A stretch of 64,000 nt of DNA from Luteolibacter algae (lineage in GTDB: Bacteria > Verrucomicrobiota > Verrucomicrobiia > Verrucomicrobiales > Akkermansiaceae), in assembly GCF_042683045.1 (NCBI RefSeq), contig NZ_JBHUIT010000008.1, positions 1-64,000 of the forward strand. The letters run 5' to 3'. Shown one piece after another: positions 36,524 through 46,400 of the stretch. The notes under the pieces were generated by a model that searched no databases, was not told the DNA's origin, and saw only the letters and a program-made list of their open reading frames with translations. How positions within the stretch are numbered: the first letter of the stretch is position 1; every line of letters starts with the position of its first letter. Position numbers and translations under genes: made by a program.

Positions 36524-37624
36524 ATGACTCGTCTGGAAGCCATCCTCGCCCTAAATTTGCTGCCGGGAATCGGCCCGGTCCGCATCTCTCGATTACTAGA
36601 GTATTTTGGCGGTGCCGAAAAAGTTTTGTCGGCCGGAGCCTCCAGGCTTCAACAGGTTGATGGTATCGGAAAAGAGACCGCGCGGATTATCGCGGACTGG
36701 GAGAACCACGCGGATCCTGCCAAAGAGCTGGAGGAAGCAAAAGAGCGGGGGATTTCCATTATTACCAGGGAGGATGAAGGTTATCCGAGACATCTTCTTC
36801 AAGCCTATGATTCGCCGATACTTCTCTATGTGTGGGGAGAGATTTTGCCGCGTGATAAACATGCCATCAGCGTGGTAGGTTCGCGCCGTAGCTCCCATTA
36901 CGGTGTCACTGCTACGCGGAAAATAACCTATCAGCTTGCGCATGCGGGCTTTACGATTGTTTCAGGGCTCGCCAGGGGCATTGATACCGCCGCCCATGAG
37001 GCGGCTCTCGCAGGCAAAGGACGAACAATTGCTGTGGTGGGTTCTGGATTAGCCAGATTGTATCCACCTGAAAATTTGACCTTGGCGGAAAAGATAGCCG
37101 ATGGAAACGGAGCGGTCATATCGGAGTTTCCTCTGCATAAGGCTCCGGATAAGCAAACTTTTCCGATGCGGAACCGTATCGTGGCCGCATGGTGCCAGGC
37201 ATTGCTTGTCACCGAGTGTCCGGCTTGGTCGGGATCTCTTATCACCGCCAACTTAGCTTCAGAATATGGAAAACCCATTTTCGCGGTGCCGGGGCCGATC
37301 GACAAACCTACGTCCGCAGGCTGTCATCAGTTGATCCGGGACGGCGCTACCCTGGTTTCCGATGCATCCCACATCATAGACGATATGGGCGAGCTTCCAT
37401 TTTCCTCTTCCGCGGAAAATTCCAGTGAGGAAGAGGGGACGCCTGAGCTGCCTGCGGAGGAAGCTGCGGTGATGAATGCAATGCCGCCAGGTGAGGAAAT
37501 GGCCATTGATATGCTGATCGGGAAAACCGGGCTGCCGTCCTCGTCCGTTACGGCGGCTCTGTTCAAGCTGGAGCTGAGACGATTGGTGCGGGCATTACCG
37601 GGCTTTCGCTTTATCAGGCGGTAA
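36524..37624 (+). CDS. dprA: DNA-processing protein DprA
   Basis: A protein of about 366 residues that loads RecA on incoming single-stranded DNA in natural transformation. It has an N-terminal helix-hairpin-helix region (LNLLPGIGPVRISRLLEYFG), the Rossmann-like DprA domain with AISVVGSRRSSHYGV, VSGLARGIDTAAHEAAL and FPMRNRIVAAWCQALLV, and a C-terminal winged-helix region (MLIGKTGLPSSSVTAALFKL). The ATG at 36524 gives a family-like start; an upstream ATG at 36452 adds unlike residues. A type IA topoisomerase gene follows 145 nt downstream, mirroring the dprA-topA order of other bacteria. Confidence 0.95.
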   Translation: MTRLEAILALNLLPGIGPVRISRLLEYFGGAEKVLSAGASRLQQVDGIGKETARIIADWENHADPAKELEEAKERGISIITREDEGYPRHLLQAYDSPILLYVWGEILPRDKHAISVVGSRRSSHYGVTATRKITYQLAHAGFTIVSGLARGIDTAAHEAALAGKGRTIAVVGSGLARLYPPENLTLAEKIADGNGAVISEFPLHKAPDKQTFPMRNRIVAAWCQALLVTECPAWSGSLITANLASEYGKPIFAVPGPIDKPTSAGCHQLIRDGATLVSDASHIIDDMGELPFSSSAENSSEEEGTPELPAEEAAVMNAMPPGEEMAIDMLIGKTGLPSSSVTAALFKLELRRLVRALPGFRFIRR

Positions 37625-37769
37625 ATAAAATCGAATTCACTGATTTCCAGGTTGTTACGCAGCTTGCAGGGAACTCTCCTTTTTCTTGAAAACCGTTTCC
37701 TCCTTGCATCCTCGCAAAATCCCTGCCTAGTCCCCTGCAGACACAAGCACTTTCTAAGAACCGACTTCC

Positions 37770-40325
37770 ATGGGAAAAACACTGATTATTGCAGAAAAAC
37801 CGTCCGTCATGAACGACCTTTCAAAAGCTCTTTCAAAAGCTTTGGGCAAGTTTGAAAAGGTAGGGTCCGGCCGGGACATCCACTACGAGAATGATAATGC
37901 AATCATCACCTCCGCAGTAGGACACCTTGTGGAGCTGCGGATGCCGATGGGACCCAACGGGAAAAAACTACCATGGAAATTTGATGTGCTGCCGGTCATT
38001 CCGGATACTTTCGATCTGGATCCCATTGAGCAGACGGAGGCAAAACTGAAAAAAGTGCTGAAGTTTGCGAAGCGGAAGGATGTGGATGTGATCGTCAATG
38101 CCTGCGATGCCGGGCGGGAAGGTGAACTCATCTTCCGCTACATCATGGAAATCGGAAAGATCAACAAACCCATCAAACGCTTGTGGATGCAGTCGATGAC
38201 TACCGGCGCAATTGTTGCCGCGTGGGAAAACCTCCGGACCGATGAGCAGATGAAACCCTTGGCGGACGCAGCGAAATGTCGTTCGGAGTCGGATTGGCTC
38301 GTTGGACTCAATGCGACCCGGGCCCTTACTTGTTTCAACTCACGCCACGGCGGATTTAACATCACGGCGGCCGGGCGCGTCCAGACCCCTACGCTGGCGA
38401 TTCTGGCGGCGCGCGAAGAAGAAATCCAGGCATTCAAGCCGGAGCCGTATTTTGAAGTGCATGCGACACTTGGCGTAAGTGCGGGAGAATATCTCGGCAA
38501 ATGGATTGATACCGATTTCAAGAAATCAGCCGAAAAGCCACATGGTAAGGCCGAAAGAATCTGGGAAAAAGGACTGGCGGAAAAAATCGTAAGCCGCTGT
38601 GCCGGTAAGGAAGCGATCATTACGGAAGAGAAAAAAGCTCAGACACAAATCGCTCCACAGCTATATGATTTGACGACTCTACAGCGGGAGGCTCCTTTCT
38701 CGGCAAAGGGCACTCTGCAAATTGCCCAGGCGCTTTACGAGAAGCATAAAGTTCTCACTTATCCGCGGACGGATTCCCGCTACCTCCCTGAAGATTATGT
38801 CTCGAACGTCCGGGAAACACTAAGTCAGATTGGCAATAGTGATATGGAAGTGGCGAAGTATGCAAAAGCTGTGCTCTCCGGGAAGGGGGAAAAGGGGCCG
38901 CGCCTTCACCAGTCAAAGCGCATTTTCAATACCGCGAAGGTATCAGACCACTTTGCAATCATTCCCACAGGCAATACTGCCAAACTTTCCGAAACCGAGC
39001 AGAAGGTTTATGATATGGTTGTGAAACGGTTCATTGCCGTATTCTACCCACATGCCGAGTTCGAGCAGACCACCCGTCTCTCAACAGTGACAAACGGGAA
39101 CGAGAAAGATGTTTTCAAGACGGAAGGTCGCGTGCTTGTTGTTCCGGGTTGGTTGGAAGTTTATGGAAGGCAGCCGGGTGTTGCGGCAGGGAAAGATGGC
39201 CTTGTCGGCATCAAGCCGGGAGAAACTGCCACGGCGGATCCCGTGGAATTGATCAACGAGCAGACCCGCCCTCCGGCACGCTTTACGGAATCTACCTTGC
39301 TTTCTGCCATGGAGGGCGCAGGAAAACTGGTCAACGATGAGGAACTGCGTGAAGCAATGTCCGAGCGTGGTCTCGGCACACCTGCAACCCGTGCGGCGAC
39401 GATTGAAGGACTGATCTCCCAGAAATATCTTCTTCGTGATGGCCGTGAACTTCACGTTACGCCATCGGGCCTACGGTTGATCCAGCTGGTGCGCCAAATG
39501 GATATCGAGGGTCTTTACTCTCCAAAGCTCACCGGTGACTGGGAATACAAGCTCCGCCAGATGGAACAAGGTGCGCTTGCCCGCCCGGAATTCATGAAGG
39601 AGATCATTGAATATACCAATGATATTGTTACCAAGGCCCACGGACTTGCGGAAGAAGCCAAACGCCGCGTTTTTCCTGATGTGGAAGTAGAGCATCCCAT
39701 CCACGGAGCCATGGTGTTCAAGCAGACTGACGCCACATACGAGTCCAGGGATGAGAATCTGCCGGTTAAGATCAAAAAATATATCGCTGGCAGAGCGCTT
39801 AGTGCCGACGAGCTACGGACTCTGATTCAAAAAGGTATCGTTGGTCCATTGCAGGGCTTTAAATCGAAATTCAACAAACCTTTCGAAGCCTCCATACAGA
39901 TTGATGAAAAATTCAAGACTGCATTCCTATTTGAAGGCGATGATGATAAAGCGCCGGATCTCAGCGAGGACATGGTGATTGGCACGGCGAAGATGGCCGA
40001 TGGTGGAGAGCATAAAATCTATGCGACCGACAGCGCGTATTACGTGCCCGGGATCGTAACCAAAAAAGATCCGCACGGAGTTCGCATCGGAAAAGTGATT
40101 CTTCAGCGGGAAATCTCCGAAGACCAAGCGATCAAGCTCATTGCTGAGGGAAAAACAGATCTGCTGAAGGGCTTTGTCTCAAACCGAACAAAACGGAAGT
40201 TCGACGCGCACCTGACGTTCGACACCAAAACGACAAAAATCGGTTTTGATTTTCCACCGAGACCTGCCAAAAAAGCGGCAAAGAAAGCTGCCAAAAAGGC
40301 TGCGAAGTCGAAAGATTCGGAATAA
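37770..40325 (+). CDS. topB: Type IA DNA topoisomerase (topoisomerase III-like) with basic tail
   Basis: An 851-residue type IA topoisomerase. The N-terminus KTLIIAEKPSVMNDLSKALS and NACDAGREGELIFRY are the Toprim domain of the topoisomerase III type. The catalytic Tyr is Tyr331 in TYPRTDSRYLPEDY. The C-terminal part (about 640-830) has no Cys4 zinc fingers but carries beta-rich repeats such as GVRIGKVILQREISEDQAIK and RKFDAHLTFDTKTTKIGFDF, which resemble the C-terminal repeat of bacterial topoisomerases. The last 20 residues form a Lys/Ala tail (PAKKAAKKAAKKAAKS). Gene position after dprA is the usual topA position. The family call is firm; TopA versus TopB is argued by the N-terminus. Confidence 0.93.
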   Translation: MGKTLIIAEKPSVMNDLSKALSKALGKFEKVGSGRDIHYENDNAIITSAVGHLVELRMPMGPNGKKLPWKFDVLPVIPDTFDLDPIEQTEAKLKKVLKFAKRKDVDVIVNACDAGREGELIFRYIMEIGKINKPIKRLWMQSMTTGAIVAAWENLRTDEQMKPLADAAKCRSESDWLVGLNATRALTCFNSRHGGFNITAAGRVQTPTLAILAAREEEIQAFKPEPYFEVHATLGVSAGEYLGKWIDTDFKKSAEKPHGKAERIWEKGLAEKIVSRCAGKEAIITEEKKAQTQIAPQLYDLTTLQREAPFSAKGTLQIAQALYEKHKVLTYPRTDSRYLPEDYVSNVRETLSQIGNSDMEVAKYAKAVLSGKGEKGPRLHQSKRIFNTAKVSDHFAIIPTGNTAKLSETEQKVYDMVVKRFIAVFYPHAEFEQTTRLSTVTNGNEKDVFKTEGRVLVVPGWLEVYGRQPGVAAGKDGLVGIKPGETATADPVELINEQTRPPARFTESTLLSAMEGAGKLVNDEELREAMSERGLGTPATRAATIEGLISQKYLLRDGRELHVTPSGLRLIQLVRQMDIEGLYSPKLTGDWEYKLRQMEQGALARPEFMKEIIEYTNDIVTKAHGLAEEAKRRVFPDVEVEHPIHGAMVFKQTDATYESRDENLPVKIKKYIAGRALSADELRTLIQKGIVGPLQGFKSKFNKPFEASIQIDEKFKTAFLFEGDDDKAPDLSEDMVIGTAKMADGGEHKIYATDSAYYVPGIVTKKDPHGVRIGKVILQREISEDQAIKLIAEGKTDLLKGFVSNRTKRKFDAHLTFDTKTTKIGFDFPPRPAKKAAKKAAKKAAKSKDSE

Positions 40326-40349
40326 GCAATTTCGGGATGGACAAACAAC

Positions 40350-41576
40350 CTATTGACGGAGGAGGACTTCGACGGCAGCCTGGATCGCAGGATCCTGCCA
40401 TTTTTCCAGCGCATTCTTCTCGGCTTCGGGAAGAGTGTCCAGACGGCCGTTATTGCGAAAGTTTTCTCGATCACCATCGCTGAAAACGATTTCGGTATCT
40501 GGTGTGATGCCCACCAAATGTGGAGTTTTACCGGATGGCGTGTGGTAGGTGGCAATGGTAAGCCGGAGAGCACTTCCATTTCCCATCGGGACGATCGTCT
40601 GCACACTACCCTTACCGTAGCTTTTTTCGCCGACCACAGAGGCTCTTTTCAAATCGTGCAGAGAGCCTGCAGTGAGCTCTGATGCTGAGGCGGAGTTTCT
40701 ATCGATTAATACGGAAATTGGGTAAGTGCGTTTGCGGCGCTGGCGTTTTGATGTTTTGAGAAACTTTTCCGGTTTTTCGCGCTCCCGCACCGAGACGACA
40801 GCAGTAGATGGCGGCACAAATAGCCCTAGGATACCGACGGTTTCGTTCAGATCTCCGCCTCCGTTTTCCCTGAGGTCGAGGACCAGATATTTCATCCCAT
40901 TGTCCTCCAGCGCGTCGAGTGCATTTTCTACTTCCCGCGCACAACCAGGGCCAAAACTGGCGAGTCGCAAGTAACCGATCGTCGGATTTTCCCGGAGTAA
41001 AAAAGAGGTAACGATAGACTTCTGCTCAACGTAGCGATGGCTCAGAGTCACATCCAAATCACCGGGACGCTCGGGATTGCGTAGCTTGAGATGGACCAAC
41101 TCTCCGGGGAGACCGTGGAGCAATTGCATCACCTCCGGAAACGGTGTGTCGGATATAATTTGTTCATTGATCGAGATCACAGACGTTCCGGCAATGAGTT
41201 TTGCAATATGGGCCGGTCCGTTTTGTTCGATGGAGGAAATAAAATATCCATCGGAATTTTTCCCTAAACTGAGGCCGAGCGATTTTGAGTCGTTGTTGAT
41301 TTCGTCACTTCCTTGGCTGACGAGGTGCCCCATCTCCGGATGGATAAATGAGGAATGGGCGTCCAGACTGGAGAGCATTCCATCGAGCGCAAAATTGATC
41401 AGACGCTCATAAGATAGCTTCTCCAAATCCGGGTGGCTGTTGCGCACCGTTTCCAGCACTTCCACAAAGCGCTCAAGCTGGGCATAGGCCGCATCTTTGG
41501 AGTCCGGTAGCTTCTGTGCCGGCGCATATTGGGGAACGGTGATCGCTAAAAGTAGCCAGAGAAATCTCATGCTCAT
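40350..41576 (-). CDS. S41 family C-terminal processing peptidase
   Basis: A 408-residue periplasmic protease with a signal peptide (MSMRFLWLLLAITVPQYAPA). A helical region is followed by a PDZ domain (GLSLGKNSDGYFISSIEQNG) and the S41 catalytic core. The core contains MKYLVLDLRENGGGDLNETV, the nucleophile Ser in NSASASELTAGSLHDL, and the general base Lys in EKSYGKGSVQ. Such proteases trim the C-termini of periplasmic proteins. The end is convergent with the topoisomerase gene (25 nt apart). Start at 41576 or the ATG two codons later. Confidence 0.93.
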   Translation of the reverse strand: MSMRFLWLLLAITVPQYAPAQKLPDSKDAAYAQLERFVEVLETVRNSHPDLEKLSYERLINFALDGMLSSLDAHSSFIHPEMGHLVSQGSDEINNDSKSLGLSLGKNSDGYFISSIEQNGPAHIAKLIAGTSVISINEQIISDTPFPEVMQLLHGLPGELVHLKLRNPERPGDLDVTLSHRYVEQKSIVTSFLLRENPTIGYLRLASFGPGCAREVENALDALEDNGMKYLVLDLRENGGGDLNETVGILGLFVPPSTAVVSVREREKPEKFLKTSKRQRRKRTYPISVLIDRNSASASELTAGSLHDLKRASVVGEKSYGKGSVQTIVPMGNGSALRLTIATYHTPSGKTPHLVGITPDTEIVFSDGDRENFRNNGRLDTLPEAEKNALEKWQDPAIQAAVEVLLRQ

Positions 41577-41974
41577 TTCGTAGCACTTATCGATCAGCTC
41601 ATATAGGAAATATGAGATCGACAGCCATTGGGCGCTATCTTGTCGTTTGGAGAATCCTACTGCCAGCTCACCGGCGGAATTGATAGTGCACTACAAAGTC
41701 CGCCGGCGAGCGGCATTGGATATGGGGTGTGAGCCCCTATTCGGGGTGTGAGCCCCTATTCGGGGTGTGAGCCCCTATTCGGGGTGTGAGCCCCTATTCT
41801 CCCCCCAGAGAATATCTATTGTTATGCATGGAGCATGCCAAATGTCTCCGGGGTCTATAACTCGCTGATTGCCAATGTTTACGATTGCGGCAGTTTGCGT
41901 AAGGGGAATGTGCTATGCAAGAATCATGAAGTTAGTGCATGCTTTTGCGTTGCAAAAATTGCATGGGGAAACTG
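41577..41974. other. Intergenic region with tandem repeats
   Basis: A 398-nt space between the S41 protease start and the end of the sigma-54 activator gene. It contains the four-copy 19-bp repeat (annotated separately), the protease promoter presumably upstream of 41577, and no convincing gene. Confidence 0.6.
41724..41799. repeat. Four tandem 19-bp repeats, each a GGGG...CCCC hairpin
   Basis: Four exact head-to-tail copies of GGGGTGTGAGCCCCTATTC at 41724-41742, 41743-41761, 41762-41780 and 41781-41799. Each has a GGGG/CCCC self-complement around TGTGAG. There are no spacers, so it is not a CRISPR. It lies between the S41 protease gene and the activator gene. Confidence 0.95.
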
Positions 41975-43324
41975 CTACTTCAGCCCGTGTCTACCCATCA
42001 GATTGTAAACCGAGCGCTCCGAGATTCCTAGTTCACGGGCAGTCTTGGCCTTGTTCTTTCCTGTCCGTATATATGTCTGAATGAAGGCTTCCCGTTCGAT
42101 TTCGTGTAGAGTCAGACCTGGCTCGGAAAGAATTTGTCTTCCCTGGTTTGCCGGGCTGGGTGCTTCCAAAACACCTATAATGTCCTCTGCCTCAATGATA
42201 TTGCTCTCAGAGAAGGCGGTGGCACGCTCCAGGACGTTTTCGAGCTGTCTGACATTGCCGGGCCAATTTGATTTCTGTAGCGAAGCCGCCGCATTTTTGG
42301 TGAGAGTCCACGTTTCGGTATTACGGTTTGCCGCGATACGTGCCAGAATGTGTTCGATGATTTGTGGAATGTCCTCTTTTCGCTCCCGCAGTGGAGGAAT
42401 CACTAGCTCGATAATATTGAGCCGATAATAAAGATCTTCTCGAAAAGTCCCTGCATTCACTCTTGAATGAAGATCCACGTTTGTTGCCGCGATTACCCGG
42501 GCACTGGTCTTGATCAATTTGTTCCCGCCCACGCGGAAAAATTCCCGGTCTTGCAGAACATTCAAAAGTTTCGGCTGCAGCTCCTGCGGAAGGTCGCCAA
42601 TCTCATCGAGGAAAATGGTTCCCGAGGAAGCTTGCTCGAAACGGCCTGCGCGTGCTGTGGAGGCACCCGTAAACGCTCCTTTCTCGTGGCCGAAGAGTTC
42701 CGTTTCCAGCAGCTCGCGGGGAAGGGCGGGGCAGCTTACGGTAATGAAGTCTTCCGAGGCCCGTTCGCTCAGCATATGAATTTGGCGGGCAATATATGTC
42801 TTACCTGTTCCACTTTCACCGGTGAGCAGAATAGTGCTATCCAGTGATGCTGCTTTTTTGATTTGATGGAAAAGCTGCTTCATCCTCGGGCTTGAGGTTT
42901 GAAGGGATGGTTTGCTGATCTTCTTTGGCACGGAGCTATTTTTATCCGGGCGTTGGTTGTTACGAACCGTTGCACAAACCAGATCGAACAGGCGTTGCAG
43001 CTCAAACGGCTTCGTCAGGTAATCGCAGGCACCAGCCTTCAACGCCTGCACCGCAGTTTCAGCATCATTCGTTCCGGTGAGCATAATTACCAGAACATTA
43101 GGAAATTTTTCGTGCAAACGGCCGATCGTCTCGATCCCATTCATTCCCGGTAATCCCAGATCCAAGACAACCGCTTCGACGTGTTCATCAATTAAATCGA
43201 TGGCTTCCAAGCCCGAGGAGGCGGCTACCGGTTTCCAGCCATGATCGTTTGCCGCCATGACGAGGAGGCGTTGGATCGTTTCATCATCATCGACGATGAG
43301 GAGGTTAGGGGAGTTAGGATTCAC
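41975..43324 (-). CDS. Sigma-54-dependent response regulator (NtrC family)
   Basis: A protein of about 449 residues with three domains. A receiver domain (NLLIVDDDETIQ; phospho-acceptor Asp in AVVLDLGLPGMNG) is followed by an AAA+ domain with Walker A GESGTGKTYIARQ. That domain also carries the sigma-54 contact motif GAFTGA and FLDEIGDLPQELQPKLLNVL. A Fis-type helix-turn-helix ends the protein (ELGISERSVYNLMGRHGLK). It should activate sigma-54 promoters when phosphorylated. The start is uncertain; the GTG at 43324 matches the family, and an upstream in-frame ATG at 43405 is possible. The hybrid kinase gene ends 116 nt upstream and is a plausible partner. Confidence 0.92.
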   Translation of the reverse strand: MNPNSPNLLIVDDDETIQRLLVMAANDHGWKPVAASSGLEAIDLIDEHVEAVVLDLGLPGMNGIETIGRLHEKFPNVLVIMLTGTNDAETAVQALKAGACDYLTKPFELQRLFDLVCATVRNNQRPDKNSSVPKKISKPSLQTSSPRMKQLFHQIKKAASLDSTILLTGESGTGKTYIARQIHMLSERASEDFITVSCPALPRELLETELFGHEKGAFTGASTARAGRFEQASSGTIFLDEIGDLPQELQPKLLNVLQDREFFRVGGNKLIKTSARVIAATNVDLHSRVNAGTFREDLYYRLNIIELVIPPLRERKEDIPQIIEHILARIAANRNTETWTLTKNAAASLQKSNWPGNVRQLENVLERATAFSESNIIEAEDIIGVLEAPSPANQGRQILSEPGLTLHEIEREAFIQTYIRTGKNKAKTARELGISERSVYNLMGRHGLK

Positions 43325-43440
43325 TGATACGTTTTTGAAAGGGTTGGCAGTTGGATGTGCGCGAAACTTGAAGGTATGGATATGCCTATTACAAGCAAAG
43401 AGCACATTCTTTTAGACGAAAGTCTCTTATTTTGTGGAAT

Positions 43441-46400
43441 TTATGAATGATGGAGAATGCTATTCAAGCACTGGAGTAATGTATTTGCAGTAAATGGTTT
43501 TTGAAGGAAGTTACGCACGCCTTTGCTATAGCTCTGCGCGACTTCCCCATTGGAACGAATGCCGCTGACGGCGATGATTTGTGCGTCTTTATCGATTTCG
43601 AGAAGCGCCTGAATCGTCGCTTTTCCATCCATGCCGGGCATCACCATATCGGTCAGCACGATGTCGATTTCCCGATGTCTCTCCCGGAAAATCTCGACTC
43701 CTTTTGTCCCGGAGCCAGCCGTTAAGGTTTTGTAGCCAAAGGTTTCGAGAATCCTACGGGTCATTTTCAGGATGGCGGTTTCGTCATCGATGAGAAGGAT
43801 CAGCTCGCCGTTGCCTTCCGGATGTTCGAGGGAATTGTTCTCAGATTCGGCATCGGAAAATTCTACCATGGCGGGAATATAAACACGGAATCCGGTTCCT
43901 TTTCCCGGCTCGCTGTATGATTTGATAAAGCCTCCGTGGCTTTTGACAATAGCCAGGGTGGTGGATAATCCCAAGCCGGTTCCTTTGCCTATTTCCTTGG
44001 TTGTGAAAAACGGATCATAGATTTTCCCGATGATTTCCGGAGAGATTCCTTCGCCCGTGTCTTCCACTTCGATACAAACATATGGTCCCGGTTTTGCGTC
44101 GATATTGGCCGCCACGTAGTTCTCGTTGATATCCTGATTACTCGCGGAAATATACAGATTCCCTCCTTCAGGCATCGCATCGCGGGCGTTCACGCAGAGA
44201 TTCAGGAGCACTTGGTGAATCTGCGTGGCATCGCCGAGGATAGGCCAGAGATCCGCGACGAGACGTGTCTCAGTGCGGATACTTTTAGGGAACGAATCAC
44301 GGATAATGGCCGAAAGTTCCGCAATGACCTCACTGCCGGAAACTTTTACCCTGCGGCCATCAATACCCCGGGCGAAGGACAAAATCTGACCGACCATCTC
44401 CGCGCCGCGGTGGGAACTTTGGGCAATGGTATCCAGCAATTCGTTCCCTCGGGCATCGGAAATGCTTTTTCTCAAAAGCTCGATCGACATGGAAATCGGG
44501 GCTAGCACATTGTTCAAGTCGTGAGCAAGGCCACCGGCCAACGTGCCGATGGATTCGAGTCTCTGGGCTCTTAGAAATTGCTGTTCCAGGTGTTTGTGGC
44601 CGGTGATATCCGTATTGATGGAAAGGATGGAAACGGGCTTGCCCTTCTCATCCCGGACGAGGTTCCAGCGACTTTCCACAATGATGGGTCGGCCACGCTT
44701 ATCAATCTGGTGGAGCTCTCCAAGCCACTCTCCCTGCTCAATGGCATATTTATAGGCCAAGTCAAAGCTTTCGGGATTATCGTGCAGCAGATCGCGGGCA
44801 GACAAGCCGATCACAGCGGAGCCTTTGCGGCCATACAGCCTTTCAGCGCTTTTGTTCCAGAAGCCGATACGATGGTCGAGATCGCAGGTGAAAATAGCGT
44901 CGCGAGCTTTGTCGAGCAGAGAGGCCTGCTCGATCATCAAAGCGTTCGATTGCTCCTTGGTCATTTCAGAAGCGGCCCGATCGGCAAAAATTTTCAGCAC
45001 GGACCTGACGAGCGCGGGCTCACCAATCGGCTTTTTAAAGAGCACTGAAAGTATGCCGAAGCGCTCCCCTTTGTCTGAAAAGAGGGAGATTCCCGCATAG
45101 GAATCTATGCCCATTTCCACAAGAGCGTGGTCATTCGGAAAGAGCTCTCTTACCCCTTGGTCAAAGAGACAGACCCCTGGATAGTCAGTCTGCTCGCAGG
45201 GTGTGTCGTGAAGGCTGTAAGTTACATTTTCCTGCACCACGCCATCCAGAACAAAGGACAGTGAGTTAACGGTGTAGGTATTGGGGTCGATCCGTCCGAT
45301 CAGCCCCGCATCCGCTCCCAGTGCCTCAACCATATTGACCGCCAATAGTTCATAGAAATTCTGCCCGCTGGCATCGGAAACCGTCTGTGCCACTTTTACA
45401 ATGACATCGCGGGTCGTCTCTTCACTGATGCGATTGCGCAGCGCGATGATGCCGAAGGCGAGGTTATCTGCCAGCTCTTGGAGAAGATTGAGCTCTTGCT
45501 CGCTTACCGCATTTACTTCGCGGGAAAGTAGGGAGAGAAAGCCAAAACATTTGTTCTCATCTCTGAGCGGAAGGCAGACTAGTCCGCGGTAGCCCAGCTT
45601 GACGGTTCTCGGCTTATGAATGAAATCCAAAGCGTCAGTGGAGATGTCCGTCCAGGTCACCGCCTTGCCGGTGCGGATGGTAGTTCCTCCCGGCGTGTTC
45701 CCGGACGGAATGGATTCGTCATAGGTGAGCTCCAGCTCGTTGATGAAATCCGTTTTATAGCCGACCGTTGCGGCGGGGATGATCATTTTCTTCGGACCCC
45801 TGTCCGCATAGCCAACCCATGCCGTGCTGTAGCCGCCGATCTCGATGGCTACCTCGCAAATTTTTGTCAGTAGATCGTCTTCGTTGGTCGCGTGTATGAG
45901 GACGTGGTTGCAGGCACGCAACATTTGAAGGGCACGGTTCAGGGAGACCAGCTCGCTCTGGATTTCGCGTTGGCTGGTCATGTCCGTCATCCCACCGATC
46001 ATACGGACGGCCTTGCCATTGTTGTCGAAAATTACTTCGGCCTTATCGATCACGTGGGTGATATTGCCGTTCTGATGGAAAAAGCGATATTCCACGACCC
46101 AGCGCTTCTGCTGACCTTTTGAGGGTGGAATCAGGCTCTCACAAACCCGTTCCCTGTCCTCAGGATGTATGCGGGCCTTCCATTCGTCGTAGGTCGGACC
46201 GTTTCCCGTTCCGCTATAGCCGAACAACTTGCAAAACCCTTCGTTCCACCAGACGTTGTTTGTAGTAATATCCCAATCCCATACGGCGTCATTGGTCGCG
46301 GAGGCAATTGATTGGAATAGCTTATTGCTTCGGACGAGTTCTTCCGCAGCTCTGGTTTTTTCGATGGCGAGGCCGATGAGATTGCGCATGTCTTCCACCT

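Noticed and set aside
41724..41799. Possible CRISPR array
   Set aside because: The four 19-bp units are directly adjacent, with no spacers, and no cas gene is near.
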